A stretch of DNA of 64,000 nt from Eubacterium callanderi. GTDB taxonomy: Bacteria > Bacillota > Clostridia > Eubacteriales > Eubacteriaceae. The notes beneath the pieces were generated by a model. The model had not been told where the DNA came from and did no database searches. It saw only the letters and a list, made by a program, of their open reading frames with translations. Location: the NCBI RefSeq assembly GCF_900142645.1, contig NZ_FRBP01000004.1:92038-156037 (forward strand), written 5' to 3'. A program made the position numbers and the translations under genes. Shown here piece after piece: positions 35,353-44,862 of the stretch. The first letter of the stretch is position 1; every line of letters begins with the position of its first letter.

Positions 35353-36492
35353 ATGATTTATAAAGAATTTCAGGATTTAAAACTTTCAGCCCTGGGGTTT
35401 GGCGCGATGCGCCTTCCAGTAAAAGATAATGACCCGAATGCGGCCATTGATGAGGCAGCAGCTGCGAAAATGGTTGACGAAGCCATTAAAAATGGGATCA
35501 ACTATTTTGATACGGCGTATGGCTACCATAACGGCCAGTCAGAGATTGTGATGGGAAAAATATTGAGCAATTACCCGCGTGAAAGCTACTATCTGGCCAC
35601 CAAATTTCCAGGCTACGACCTGTCCAATATGAGCCGGGTAGAGGCGATTTTTGAGGAACAGCTGAGAAAATGCGGAGTTGATTACTTTGATTTTTACCTG
35701 TTCCACAATGTGTATGAAAAAAATATTGATCCCTATATGGATGAAAAGAACGGGATAATGGAATACCTCCTGAAGCAGAAGGCTGCGGGCCGGATAAAAC
35801 ATCTGGGATTTTCTGCCCAAGGCAGGTATGATACCATCAAACGCTTTCTGGAGGCCTACAGCGACCATCTGGAGTTTTGCCAGATACAGCTGAATTATCT
35901 GGACTGGACCCTTCAGGACGCCAAGGCCAAGGTAGAGCTGCTCAATGAATATCATATGCCGATCTGGGTGATGGAGCCGCTTCGCGGCGGTAAGCTGGCA
36001 AGCCTTTCGGATGAGAATATGGCAAAACTCAGAGCATTTCGTCCGGAAGCAGGCGCACCGGAGTGGGCGTTTCGATTTTTACAGTCGATCCCTGAGGTGA
36101 CAATGGTACTTTCGGGCATGTCGAATGAAGAACAGCTAAGGGTCAATATGGCAGTCTATGAGGAGGAAAAACCGGTAAATGAGCAGGAGCTGGACTGTCT
36201 CATGGAGGTGGCAGACAGCATGGTGGACAGTCTCCCGTGTACAGCATGCCGCTACTGCACCACCTATTGCCCCAAAGAACTGGATATTCCAACCATTCTA
36301 TCACTTTATAATGACGCCCGCTTTACCAACAGTGTTATCACACAGATGGCCGTGGGCGCCATGCCGGAAGAAAAACAGCCGAGTGCCTGCATTGGCTGTA
36401 AAAGCTGTGAGGAGGTCTGTCCGCAGCAGCTCAAAATTTCCTCGGCCATGACTGATTTTGTGGATATACTAAACCAGCCAGCTGGGTTATAA
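35353..36492 (+). CDS. Aldo/keto reductase with C-terminal ferredoxin domain
   Basis: A 379-residue oxidoreductase. The AKR barrel spans residues 1-285: FDTAYGYHNGQSE with the catalytic Tyr, the active-site Lys in YLATKFPG, and the His in FYLFHNVYE. The last 90 residues carry two Cys clusters, CTACRYCTTYCP and CIGCKSCEEVCPQ, typical of 4Fe-4S centres. Such proteins are common in anaerobes and may take electrons from ferredoxin-type donors. The frame is open from 35305, but GAAGGAGTTAGTGAAA fixes ATG 35353. It is the second gene of the MerR-controlled operon. Confidence 0.9.
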   Translation: MIYKEFQDLKLSALGFGAMRLPVKDNDPNAAIDEAAAAKMVDEAIKNGINYFDTAYGYHNGQSEIVMGKILSNYPRESYYLATKFPGYDLSNMSRVEAIFEEQLRKCGVDYFDFYLFHNVYEKNIDPYMDEKNGIMEYLLKQKAAGRIKHLGFSAQGRYDTIKRFLEAYSDHLEFCQIQLNYLDWTLQDAKAKVELLNEYHMPIWVMEPLRGGKLASLSDENMAKLRAFRPEAGAPEWAFRFLQSIPEVTMVLSGMSNEEQLRVNMAVYEEEKPVNEQELDCLMEVADSMVDSLPCTACRYCTTYCPKELDIPTILSLYNDARFTNSVITQMAVGAMPEEKQPSACIGCKSCEEVCPQQLKISSAMTDFVDILNQPAGL

Positions 36493-36523
36493 TAGGTTAT
36501 GAAAGTACGAACATAAACAGAGC

Positions 36524-36560
36524 AAAAGCCCTGAAAAGACAATACTTTTCAGGGCTTTTT
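36524..36560 (+). terminator. Rho-independent terminator
   Basis: AAAAGCCCTGAAAAG (36524-36538) pairs with CTTTTCAGGGCTTTT (36544-36558), followed by T residues. Confidence 0.85.
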
Positions 36561-36581
36561 TGATGGAAAGAAGGGATTGCT

Positions 36582-37418
36582 ATAAAAAAGCTGCATAATG
36601 AAATAAAAACAGATCAATACAGAGAGCTCACCATTGACTGTGAAAACTGCTGTGGGCTGTGCTGTGTCGCCCTGTATTTTTCAAAGAATGAAGGGTTCCC
36701 GGAAAATAAGCGGGCAGGCAAGCCCTGTGTCAATTTACAGAAGAACTTCAGATGCAGGGTACATACTGAGCTTGAAAAAAGGAAACTAAAGGGCTGTATG
36801 GCCTATGATTGTTTTGGAGCAGGACAAAAGGTGACGCAGACAGTTTATCATGGGAAAAGCTGGCAGGATAAAGATGTTAAGCCTGATGAAATGTACCGGG
36901 TATTTCTTGCGGTATATCAGCTCCACCAGATGCTCTGGTATTTGAACGAAGCGGCGCTGCTGATTCCCGCAGCGGACATCGATGGAGTAATTGAAAGTGC
37001 CATTCAGGATTTAAACAGGCTGACCCGGCAGACACCAGAGGCGCTGCTGAAGCTTGATCTGGAAGCATGCCGCGAGAAGACAAACCGGCTTTTGAAAGAG
37101 GTCTGGCACAGGGTTCAGAATACGGTAAAATCAACTGTTGAACCCCAAAAATCAGTAGATTTTATCGGTAAAGATTTCAAAAAAGCAGTGCTGGACGGAC
37201 AGGACTTTAGCATGAGCCTGCTCATTGCGGCCAATTTGGAGGGATGTTCTCTAGGAGGTGCTAATCTTCTGGGGGCAGACCTCAGAGATGCAAATTTAAA
37301 GAATGCCGACCTGCGTGAAAGTATTTTCCTGACGCAGGCCCAGGTTAATACCGCAAAAGGAAATGCGTATACTAAGTTGCCTGAATTTATAACATGTCCA
37401 AAAACATGGAGAAAATGA
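36582..37418 (+). CDS. Cys-rich pentapeptide-repeat protein with no canonical start codon
   Basis: The frame is open from 36564 and codes a family-typical N-terminus: TIDCENCCGLCCVALYF, then GKPCVNLQKNFRCRVH and KGCMAYDCFGAGQKV. A four-Cys cluster plus later Cys residues suggests a metal site. The middle is helical, and the C-terminus (about residues 200-270) has pentapeptide repeats (DLRDANLKNADLRES). The first in-frame ATG (36798) lies well inside the conserved region and cannot be the true start. No ATG, GTG or TTG is in frame before the Cys cluster. AAGAAGGG at 36569-36576 suggests an ATA (36582) or ATT (36576) start. A mutated start, and so a pseudogene, or a sequence error is also possible. 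Function is unknown. Confidence 0.65.
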   Translation: MKKLHNEIKTDQYRELTIDCENCCGLCCVALYFSKNEGFPENKRAGKPCVNLQKNFRCRVHTELEKRKLKGCMAYDCFGAGQKVTQTVYHGKSWQDKDVKPDEMYRVFLAVYQLHQMLWYLNEAALLIPAADIDGVIESAIQDLNRLTRQTPEALLKLDLEACREKTNRLLKEVWHRVQNTVKSTVEPQKSVDFIGKDFKKAVLDGQDFSMSLLIAANLEGCSLGGANLLGADLRDANLKNADLRESIFLTQAQVNTAKGNAYTKLPEFITCPKTWRK

Positions 37419-37576
37419 CAGGCTGCAGAATTTTAGCAGGGACAAAAGACACCCTTTAAATCAGCCAAATTACTTGTGTTTATGCGAATTATCATGTAAA
37501 ATAAAAACAAGTCTATTTTAGCTTGGTTTCTTATAAATGTGAGTTAAAATAATTTAAGATGATGAAAGGGAAACGG

Positions 37577-39862
37577 ATGATTGATAAAGATAACCAGCAC
37601 AGCTTTGTAAAAACCTATGTGATTGCGGTCATTATCTGTATTGGATTCCTTGCTTTCAGTCTTTTGTTCATTTTTCACATTATGAGATTGAATCAGCAGG
37701 AAAGCGCAAACTACCTTAACGAATCGGCCCAGCAGAGCCAGACCTCTGTGGAGAAGCAGATCAGCGGTGATTTTCAAACGCTGGACGGCATTGCGGAGTG
37801 TGTCGGCGATCTGGATGTTTTAAACGCAGACCAGATCGGCCAGCTGCTCAAAAGGATCAATGACAACAATGTCTTTATCCGGATGGGATTTGCGGATAAA
37901 AACGGTATTATTGATTTTTATGATATTAATGGGGATACCCATAAAAATGTAGATATTTCAAGGGAATATTTTTTCAACGACGCCCTGACAGGTAAAGATG
38001 TGATCTCACGCACGGTAGAAGATCCAATAAATCCAGGGCAGTATATCAATTATTATGCGGTACCTATACGACATAACAACGAGGTCGTCGGGGTGCTCTG
38101 TGCGGTCAATGAGGCATCAGTGCTCCGAAAGATAATTGACACGCCGGTCTTTAATGACCGGGGATTTACCAATATTATCGACAGCAGCGGTGATATCATC
38201 ATGCGTTCAGCGCAGACTGGTGAACGCTATAGCAATGTGACCAAGCTGAATGAGCTCGGAATATTGTCTGTCGGGGAACAGGAAAAACTAAATCAGGCTT
38301 TAAAAGAGGGCAAAAGCCTTAGCTTTGTCTATGACAGCGAAGATGGAAAGGAGATGGCTGTGTTAGAGCCTGTTGGTATCAACGGGTGGTTTATTTTAAC
38401 CGTCGCACCTCAGTCCATCGTTAGAGATTATTATAATAAAACCGCCATTGGCATGATTTTGATTGTGCTGGCTGCCTGTCTGATTTTTCTTTATCTCTTG
38501 TACCATCAGAGCAAAATTATGTCTAAAAGCCGGAATGAGCTTTTGAGAGCCGCCTATGTTGATCCCCTGACTGGACAGCGTAACAACACGCGTTTCCGTA
38601 TTGATGGGGAAGAGGTACTGAAGGAGAACAAGAACGCCCCCTATGGTATCTGGTACTGTGATATAAAGAAATTTAAATTTTTAAATGACTTGTATGGCTA
38701 TGAAAATGGCGATAAAATACTGAAATGCTTATCGGATATTTTGCTGGATCACAGCAGAAAGGACGATCTTTTCTGTCGGGTTTCGGCGGATAACTTTGCC
38801 GGTATCCGTTCTTATCATGAACGTGTTGAGCTTACGGATTGGTTTAACGAGCTGGTCTGGGAAATCTCGGAATCAGTGATGGATAAAACCAGACATCTGC
38901 CCATCGAGCTTTGCATGGGTATATACTGTACCGATGACCAGTCTGAACAGCTTACACTCAATGATATGATTGACCGCGCGAATATGGCGCAAAAATCCAT
39001 CAAGGATCAAGTCGGCAGTCAGATGACCTTTTATACAGAAGAAATTCGAAACCAGACCATCAAGGAAACCGAGATGGAAGCTCTTGGCAAAGAAGCGCTC
39101 GAAAAAGAAGAGTTTGTCATCTATATGCAGCCTAAGGTTAACATACAAAAGAATAATATCATTGCCGGAGCCGAAGCTCTGGTCCGCTGGAACAGCCGCC
39201 AGAAAGGGATGATCTCCCCAGGCGAGTTTATTCCGTTATTTGAAAAGACCGGTTTGGTCGTTGATCTTGATCGGTATATGTTTGAGAAGGCCTGCCACTG
39301 GCTCAGAAATTATCTGGACGCTGGACGGCCAGCTCTTAATGTGGCTGTCAACGTCTCACGGCTTGGCTTATTCCAGGAGGACTTTGTAGAGTATTATTCT
39401 GGAATCAAACAGAAATACCGGATTCCAGACTTTCTGCTTGAACTGGAATTTACAGAGAGCGTGATGCTGGATGACTCCAGTACATTTAAAAATGTGGTCG
39501 AGATCTTAAAGAAAAATGGTTTCCGTTGTTCTCTGGATGATTTTGGCTCAGGGTATTCCTCGCTGAATGTGCTGAAAAACCTTTCCATTGATATTTTAAA
39601 ACTTGATATTCTTTTCTTCAAAGAGGGGACAGACCTTCGAAGAGAAAGGGTGGTCATCGCGAATACAGTGGCCATGGCAAAGGAATTAAATATCAAGACC
39701 ATTGCTGAAGGAGTCGAAGATACGGAACAGGTCGAGTTTTTAAAGAGTATCGGCTGTGATGTGGTACAGGGCTATGTATTTTCCAGACCGATGCCTCTGA
39801 TGGAATTTGATGAGATGTTAAAAACATTGAGGGGACGGTCGATTGACGTCCTGAAAGACTAA
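37577..39862 (+). CDS. Cache-GGDEF-EAL protein, probable c-di-GMP phosphodiesterase
   Basis: A membrane sensor of about 761 residues. A first TM at about 8-32 is followed by an extracellular Cache-type sensor (about 40-290) and a second TM (IGMILIVLAACLIFLYLLY) near 296-314. The GGDEF domain (about 330-490) has a degenerate motif (SADNF in place of GGDEF), so cyclase activity is unlikely. The EAL domain (about 500-750) is intact: AEALVRW near 533, NVSRLGL, ELEFTES, SLDDFGSGYSSL and IAEGVED. It probably breaks down c-di-GMP in response to an outside ligand. ATG 37577 after GAAAGGGAAACGG is preferred over ATG 37559. A terminator follows. Confidence 0.88.
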   Translation: MIDKDNQHSFVKTYVIAVIICIGFLAFSLLFIFHIMRLNQQESANYLNESAQQSQTSVEKQISGDFQTLDGIAECVGDLDVLNADQIGQLLKRINDNNVFIRMGFADKNGIIDFYDINGDTHKNVDISREYFFNDALTGKDVISRTVEDPINPGQYINYYAVPIRHNNEVVGVLCAVNEASVLRKIIDTPVFNDRGFTNIIDSSGDIIMRSAQTGERYSNVTKLNELGILSVGEQEKLNQALKEGKSLSFVYDSEDGKEMAVLEPVGINGWFILTVAPQSIVRDYYNKTAIGMILIVLAACLIFLYLLYHQSKIMSKSRNELLRAAYVDPLTGQRNNTRFRIDGEEVLKENKNAPYGIWYCDIKKFKFLNDLYGYENGDKILKCLSDILLDHSRKDDLFCRVSADNFAGIRSYHERVELTDWFNELVWEISESVMDKTRHLPIELCMGIYCTDDQSEQLTLNDMIDRANMAQKSIKDQVGSQMTFYTEEIRNQTIKETEMEALGKEALEKEEFVIYMQPKVNIQKNNIIAGAEALVRWNSRQKGMISPGEFIPLFEKTGLVVDLDRYMFEKACHWLRNYLDAGRPALNVAVNVSRLGLFQEDFVEYYSGIKQKYRIPDFLLELEFTESVMLDDSSTFKNVVEILKKNGFRCSLDDFGSGYSSLNVLKNLSIDILKLDILFFKEGTDLRRERVVIANTVAMAKELNIKTIAEGVEDTEQVEFLKSIGCDVVQGYVFSRPMPLMEFDEMLKTLRGRSIDVLKD

Positions 39863-39866
39863 TAAT

Positions 39867-39898
39867 GACGGCTTCCCACTTAGGGAGGCCGTTTTTTT
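39867..39898 (+). terminator. Rho-independent terminator
   Basis: ACGGCTTCCC (39868-39877) pairs with GGGAGGCCGT (39883-39892), followed by a run of seven T. Confidence 0.8.
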
Positions 39899-39912
39899 AC
39901 TGTTAAAAAACA

Positions 39913-39941
39913 TTGACGAACGATTGTTTTGGCAATATAAT
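39913..39941 (+). promoter_or_regulatory. Near-consensus sigma-A promoter
   Basis: TTGACG (39913-39918), a 17-base spacer and TATAAT (39936-39941) lie directly upstream of the small gene at 39981. Confidence 0.75.
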
Positions 39942-39980
39942 AGATACAAATAAATGTTCTTTAAAAAAGGAGCTGATCGA

Positions 39981-40250
39981 ATGAATGTATATTATGATGT
40001 GAAACAGGTTGGTTTTTGCTTTGATCAGAACAGGATTCCGGTCACTCTGCTCACTGACCAGAGGCAATTTCGTATTAACAAGGTCTTTGATACACGGCAT
40101 GTGCTGCTGACCGGCGGCAGGGCTGTGCGCTATACCTGTCTGATTGAGGGAAAGGTAAGGTATCTGTATTTTTGGAATGGGCGATGGCTTTTGGAAGGGC
40201 ACGAGCGAACAGAAGAACAGGAAGACGCTGGTGAGATCCTGTATATGTAA
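39981..40250 (+). CDS. Unknown 89-residue protein
   Basis: A short, probably beta-rich cytosolic protein with many aromatic residues. The C-terminal part, TCLIEGKVRYLYFWNGRWLL, resembles the RNA/DNA-mimic or DUF6504-like small folds only in composition; I do not assign a family. The frame is open from 39954, but AAAAGGAGCTGATCGA sets ATG 39981. It has a near-consensus promoter and is a single-gene transcript, so it is likely well expressed. Confidence 0.6.
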   Translation: MNVYYDVKQVGFCFDQNRIPVTLLTDQRQFRINKVFDTRHVLLTGGRAVRYTCLIEGKVRYLYFWNGRWLLEGHERTEEQEDAGEILYM

Positions 40251-40383
40251 GATAAATTATTGTAATTTAAAGGAGAATCATAATATCCTCTGAAATTTGT
40301 GTTAAAATGGAACTTAGTGTTTATTATCCGTTGAAAATGGGAATGATAATATACTGGTAAAATTTACAGAAAAGGAGGAAGTT

Positions 40384-40779
40384 ATGGATACGAAGTTGAT
40401 TCTGGCCATTATTGCCATCACGCTGGCTCTGGTATTTTATACCATTGGGGTATTTGGCGAGCGCAGAGCAAAGACCCTGAAAAAACAGCACGTTATTATT
40501 TTTTGGCTGGGGCTGTTGTGCGATACGACAGGTACAACCATCATGAGCCTTATCGCCCGTTCTGGGGTTAAGGCCATCTCACCGGCGGCTCAGATGCTGC
40601 ACAGTGTCACTGGTGTTGTTGCCATTGCCCTGATGCTGTTTCATGCAGTCTGGGCCACATGGGTCCTGAACAAAGGCGATGCGAAAAAAAAGGAAGCCTT
40701 TCATAAGTTCAGCATTGTCGTCTGGGCAATTTGGCTGATCCCCTATATTTTAGGCGCTTTTGTCGGGATGTCCGCGTAA
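40384..40779 (+). CDS. HsmA family (TIGR03987) membrane protein
   Basis: A 131-residue protein with four membrane helices and two conserved histidines near membrane borders (QMLHSVTGVVAIALMLFHAVW and KEAFHKFSIVVWAIWLIPY). This layout fits the HsmA/TIGR03987 family, whose function is poorly defined. AAAGGAGGAAGTT precedes the ATG. A terminator follows, so it is a single-gene unit between a small unknown gene and the convergent guaB. Confidence 0.65.
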   Translation: MDTKLILAIIAITLALVFYTIGVFGERRAKTLKKQHVIIFWLGLLCDTTGTTIMSLIARSGVKAISPAAQMLHSVTGVVAIALMLFHAVWATWVLNKGDAKKKEAFHKFSIVVWAIWLIPYILGAFVGMSA

Positions 40780-40790
40780 GAGAGGTAATA

Positions 40791-40830
40791 AAAAAGCACT
40801 TTACAGAATAAAATGTAAAGTGCTTTTTTT
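40791..40830. terminator. Bidirectional terminator between the HsmA-family gene and guaB
   Basis: AAAAAGCACTTTACA (40791-40805) pairs with TGTAAAGTGCTTTTT (40814-40828). T runs on both strands serve the convergent genes. Confidence 0.85.
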
Positions 40831-40851
40831 ATAAAGGTTTTGAGGCTGATC

Positions 40852-42360
40852 TTATTTAACCGGAGACATACCGTTATCCTTGAGCATAACGTCGTGAGCG
40901 CCGCCTTCCACAATGCTGGTAGAGGATACCAGGGTCAGCTTGGCTTTTTCCTGGAATTCAGGAATGTTTAGCGCGCCGCAGTTGCACATGGTGGAACGTA
41001 CTTTGCTTAAGGTCAGACGGACATTATCGCGCAGCGGGCCGGCATAGGGCACGTAGGAGTCAACGCCTTCCTCAAAGGAAAGTTTTTTGTCGCCGCCCAT
41101 ATCATAGCGCTGCCAGTTGCGGGCGCGGCTGGATCCTTCACCCCAGTATTCCTTCATATAGCTGCCGTTAATGTTGACCTTGTTGGTCGGGCTTTCGTCA
41201 AAACGGGAGAAGTAACGTCCCAGCATGACAAAGTCAGCGCCCATGGCCAGTGCCAGGGTAATGTGGTGGTCATAGACAATCCCGCCGTCGGAGCAGATGG
41301 GAATATACACGCCGGTTTCTTCAAAATATTCATCGCGTGCTCTGGCGACCTCGATAACAGCCGTAGCCTGGCCGCGTCCGATGCCCTTCTGCTCACGGGT
41401 GATACAGATGGAGCCGCCGCCGATGCCGATTTTAATAAAGTCAGCGCCTGCTTCAGCCAGGAAACGGAAGCCTTCACGGTCAACCACGTTTCCAGCGCCC
41501 ACCTTTACAGATTCACCGTAATGCTCACGAATCCATTCAATGGTAAGCTTCTGCCATTCTGAGAACCCCTCAGAGGAGTCAATGCATAAAACATCCGCCC
41601 CGGCTTCCACCAGTGCTGGCACACGTTCAGCGTAGTCGCGGGTGTTGATACCAGCGCCGACAATATAGCGTTTCTGAGCGTCCAAAAGCTCCAGCGGGTT
41701 TTCCTTGTGTGAGGAGTAATCCTTGCGGAATACGAAATAAAGGAGACGCCCGTCCGCTGCCACGATCGGCAGGGTGTTCAGCTTGTGGTCCCAGATGATG
41801 TTATTGGCTTCCTTCAGGCTGGTGCCTTCAGGAGCGTAGATGATTTTTTCGAGCGGAGTCATAAATTCCTTGACCTTGGTAGAAGGGTCCATACGGCTGA
41901 CACGGTAGTCACGGCTGGTGACAATCCCGACAAATTTGCCGTTTGCGGTACCGTCAGAGGTCACGGCAACGGTAGAATGGCCTGTTTTTTCCTTTAAGTC
42001 TAGGATGTCCTGCATGGTGGCGTCAGGAGTCACGTTGGAGTCACTTGGAACAAAACCGGCTTTGTAAGCCTTGACGCGGGCGATCATGGCCGCCTCGTTT
42101 TCCACACTCTGTGAGCCGTAGATAAAGGAAATCCCCCCTTCGGTCGCCAGCGCAATGGCCATTTTTTCGCCGGATACGGACTGCATGATGGCAGAAGTCA
42201 TGGGAATATTCATGTATATTGAAGATTCCTCACCTTTCTTGAATTTTACGACAGGGGTTTTCAGGTTAACATTAGCCGGCATACACTGTGAAGAGGAATA
42301 ACCTGGTACGAGCAGGTATTCGCTAAAGGTACGGGACGGTTCTTCAAAATAAAAAGCCAT
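40852..42360 (-). CDS. guaB: IMP dehydrogenase (Tritrichomonas-like subtype)
   Basis: Oxidises IMP to XMP with NAD+, the committed step of GMP synthesis. The catalytic cysteine lies in [19 protein letters not shown] near residue 320. The flap region [20 protein letters not shown] and a Bateman/CBS module (about 110-235) are present. At 502 residues it lines up along its whole length with the bacterial-derived enzyme of the protist Tritrichomonas foetus (for example [26 protein letters not shown] and [12 protein letters not shown]), more than with the ordinary bacterial GuaB as I remember it. That is memory-based and should be checked by alignment. It is monocistronic and divergent from recD2. 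Confidence 0.93.
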   Translation of the reverse strand: MAFYFEEPSRTFSEYLLVPGYSSSQCMPANVNLKTPVVKFKKGEESSIYMNIPMTSAIMQSVSGEKMAIALATEGGISFIYGSQSVENEAAMIARVKAYKAGFVPSDSNVTPDATMQDILDLKEKTGHSTVAVTSDGTANGKFVGIVTSRDYRVSRMDPSTKVKEFMTPLEKIIYAPEGTSLKEANNIIWDHKLNTLPIVAADGRLLYFVFRKDYSSHKENPLELLDAQKRYIVGAGINTRDYAERVPALVEAGADVLCIDSSEGFSEWQKLTIEWIREHYGESVKVGAGNVVDREGFRFLAEAGADFIKIGIGGGSICITREQKGIGRGQATAVIEVARARDEYFEETGVYIPICSDGGIVYDHHITLALAMGADFVMLGRYFSRFDESPTNKVNINGSYMKEYWGEGSSRARNWQRYDMGGDKKLSFEEGVDSYVPYAGPLRDNVRLTLSKVRSTMCNCGALNIPEFQEKAKLTLVSSTSIVEGGAHDVMLKDNGMSPVK

Positions 42361-42416
42361 AGATTTAGTTTCTCCTTCTTTACTTTAATAAAATAAATCA
42401 GCACTTAATTACAAGA

Positions 42417-42452
42417 AAAGCAATAACCACGGATATTTGAGGCTATTGCTTA
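42417..42452 (-). promoter_or_regulatory. Hairpin in the guaB leader
   Basis: Read on the minus strand, AAGCAATAGCC and GGTTATTGCTT form an 11-bp stem with a 12-base loop, followed by a short T-rich tail. It lies 57 bases before the guaB start. It may be a weak attenuator or just mRNA structure. No guanine riboswitch core is visible. Confidence 0.35.
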
Positions 42453-42651
42453 TTGAATGTAATTCTGGTACGTTTGTCAGTACGATCTGTTGTAAGCTTT
42501 AGTATATGGCTTTTCAGCCGAACTGTCAAGGCGAAAGGGCGGCTTTTTAGGCGAAATTAAACTGTTAACCGTTGTCAAATTAAAGGTGAAATGATTGCGA
42601 ACAGGTGTACGTTGGTGTATAATGTTTTTAACAATAACGAAGGGGATATTT

Positions 42652-44862
42652 ATGGAGACCTTAAAAGGAACAGTAGATCATATTATTTTCCATAATGACA
42701 AAAACGGTTATACCGTAGCGGATTTTGATGTGGACGGCCAAATGGTAACGGTCGTTGGCAATTTTGAGGAGCTGAAGGAGGGCGAATTTTTAAAGCTGAC
42801 CGGCTTCTGGAAGGAGCACCAGAGCTATGGCGAGCAGTTTCAGATCGAGAGCTATGCGCTGGATCTCCCGACCTCTGAGGAAGGCATCATCCGTTATCTG
42901 AGTTCAGGACTCCTGCCGGGTATTGGCGAAAAGACCGCTATTGAGATCGTAAACCATTTTGGAGCCGACACGCTGGATATCCTGGACAACCATCCAGACC
43001 GGCTGAGCGAGGTTCACGGCATCGGCAAAAAGACACTCGACAAAATAAAAGAGGTTTACAGTGAACAGAAGGAAATCCGGGATGTCATGATCCAGATCCA
43101 GGAATATGGCATTTCCTCGACCTATGCCATGAAGCTGTATAAAACCTATCAGAGTGATACGGTGCGTGTTCTTTTGGATAACCCCTACCAAATCATCAAG
43201 GATGTGCGCGGCATTGGCTTTAAAATAGCAGACCAGATTTCCGCTCAGCTGGGTTTTGAGTCCCAGAACCCTAAGCGGATTCTCTCGGGCATCAGCTTCT
43301 GCCTTCAGGACTGTTACTCAAGGGGCAACACCTACATGACCGAAAAAGACCTTATTGAGCACAGCGCCAGTATCCTCGGGGTTTCAAGGGAGGACATTGA
43401 ATTTCAGCTTCAGGAGCTGGCCCTGCGGGGAGACGTACGCCTAGAGTTCATCGACGACGAGCCAGCCTACTATCCTTCAGCCCTTTTTGAGGCAGAGGAC
43501 AATGCCGCCCTGTCCATGGTACGCCTGGCTGGCGCAGTCTTTGAGATGCAGGAAGTTGATATACCAGCCATGATCGCAGCCTATGAGGAGGATATGAGCA
43601 TTCGTCTGGATAACCGGCAGGCAGAGGCCATTGAGGCGGCCATCGAAAATGGCATCGCCATTATTACAGGGGGACCAGGCACAGGGAAAACAACGATTAT
43701 CAACGGTATCGTCTACATTTTTAAGCGTCTTGGCATGAAAACTGTTCTGGCTGCCCCCACAGGCCGCGCCGCCAAGCGCATCACAGAAACAACCGGTGAG
43801 CAAGCCAAGACCATCCACCGGCTTTTGGAGTATGACTATTCTGGTGACGATGATTTTCCATCCTTTAACAGGGACGAGGAAAACCCGCTTGAGGCTGACG
43901 CCATCATTCTGGATGAAGCCTCTATGATTGATATTGTGCTGCTCAACAGCCTGCTGGAGGCCATCAGGCCCGGCACGCGCCTCATTCTGGTAGGCGACGC
44001 CGACCAGCTGCCCTCCGTTGGACCGGGAAACGTCTTACAGGACCTGATCGAGAGCAACGTGGTCAAGGTTGTGCGTCTGGACCGTATCTACCGTCAGTCG
44101 GAGGAAAGCATGATCTCCATAAACGCTCATGCCATTAATGAGGGTATGATGCCGGAAATCAATAACCAGTCTGACTTTATGTTTATAAGGACAATGGACC
44201 CCGATAAGGTGCTGGATACCATTTTGGATCTGGTTGCCTGGCGTATTCCTGAAAAAAAAGGCTTTGACGCCATGAAGGATGTTCAGGTCATCTCACCCAT
44301 TAAAAAAGGAAAGCTCGGCGTTATTTCGCTGAATAAGGAGCTCCAGGAGGTTCTGAACCCAGCGGCAGACTATAAAAAGGAAAAGACCTTTGGTACAGTG
44401 GTGTTCCGCGAGGGGGACAAGGTCATGCAGATTAAAAACAATTATAAGCTCAAGTGGGAGGATATCCACGGCTTTGAAACCGGAGAGGGTGTTTATAACG
44501 GCGATATCGGCAACATCATCCGCATTGATGAGTACAATAAAACCTTTGAAATCCTGCTGACAGATGACAAAAAAGTCGTTTATGAGTTTGACCAGCTCGA
44601 CGAGCTCACCCATGCCTATGCCATGACTGTTCACAAAAGCCAGGGGAGTGAATTTCCAGTTGTTATCATGCCGATGGTAGGCGGACCGCCTATGTTTTTA
44701 AACCGGAAGCTGCTGTACACAGCAGTGACCAGAGCCAAAAAGATGCTGATGCTTATCGGGCCTCAGAATTATTTTTACCGGATGGTCAAATCCGGAGATA
44801 CCAATGAACGGCGGACAGCCCTCAAACAGCGGATCAAAATGTATGGAGAGCTCAATGTCTGA
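42652..44862 (+). CDS. recD2: RecD2-type ATP-dependent helicase
   Basis: Superfamily 1B 5'-3' DNA helicase that works without RecBC in Firmicutes, in replication-fork and repair processes. An N-terminal OB-like domain (TLKGTVDHIIFHNDKNGYTV) and helix-hairpin-helix motifs (LPGIGEKTA and VHGIGKKTL near residues 90-125) are followed by Walker A GGPGTGKTT near 340, Walker B ILDEASMID, and the SH3-like C-terminal motor parts ending in THAYAMTVHKSQGSEF and YTAVTRAKK. The frame is open from 42595, but ATG 42652 after GAAGGGGATATTT matches the family start, giving 736 residues. It overlaps comF by 8 bases. Confidence 0.93.
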   Translation: METLKGTVDHIIFHNDKNGYTVADFDVDGQMVTVVGNFEELKEGEFLKLTGFWKEHQSYGEQFQIESYALDLPTSEEGIIRYLSSGLLPGIGEKTAIEIVNHFGADTLDILDNHPDRLSEVHGIGKKTLDKIKEVYSEQKEIRDVMIQIQEYGISSTYAMKLYKTYQSDTVRVLLDNPYQIIKDVRGIGFKIADQISAQLGFESQNPKRILSGISFCLQDCYSRGNTYMTEKDLIEHSASILGVSREDIEFQLQELALRGDVRLEFIDDEPAYYPSALFEAEDNAALSMVRLAGAVFEMQEVDIPAMIAAYEEDMSIRLDNRQAEAIEAAIENGIAIITGGPGTGKTTIINGIVYIFKRLGMKTVLAAPTGRAAKRITETTGEQAKTIHRLLEYDYSGDDDFPSFNRDEENPLEADAIILDEASMIDIVLLNSLLEAIRPGTRLILVGDADQLPSVGPGNVLQDLIESNVVKVVRLDRIYRQSEESMISINAHAINEGMMPEINNQSDFMFIRTMDPDKVLDTILDLVAWRIPEKKGFDAMKDVQVISPIKKGKLGVISLNKELQEVLNPAADYKKEKTFGTVVFREGDKVMQIKNNYKLKWEDIHGFETGEGVYNGDIGNIIRIDEYNKTFEILLTDDKKVVYEFDQLDELTHAYAMTVHKSQGSEFPVVIMPMVGGPPMFLNRKLLYTAVTRAKKMLMLIGPQNYFYRMVKSGDTNERRTALKQRIKMYGELNV

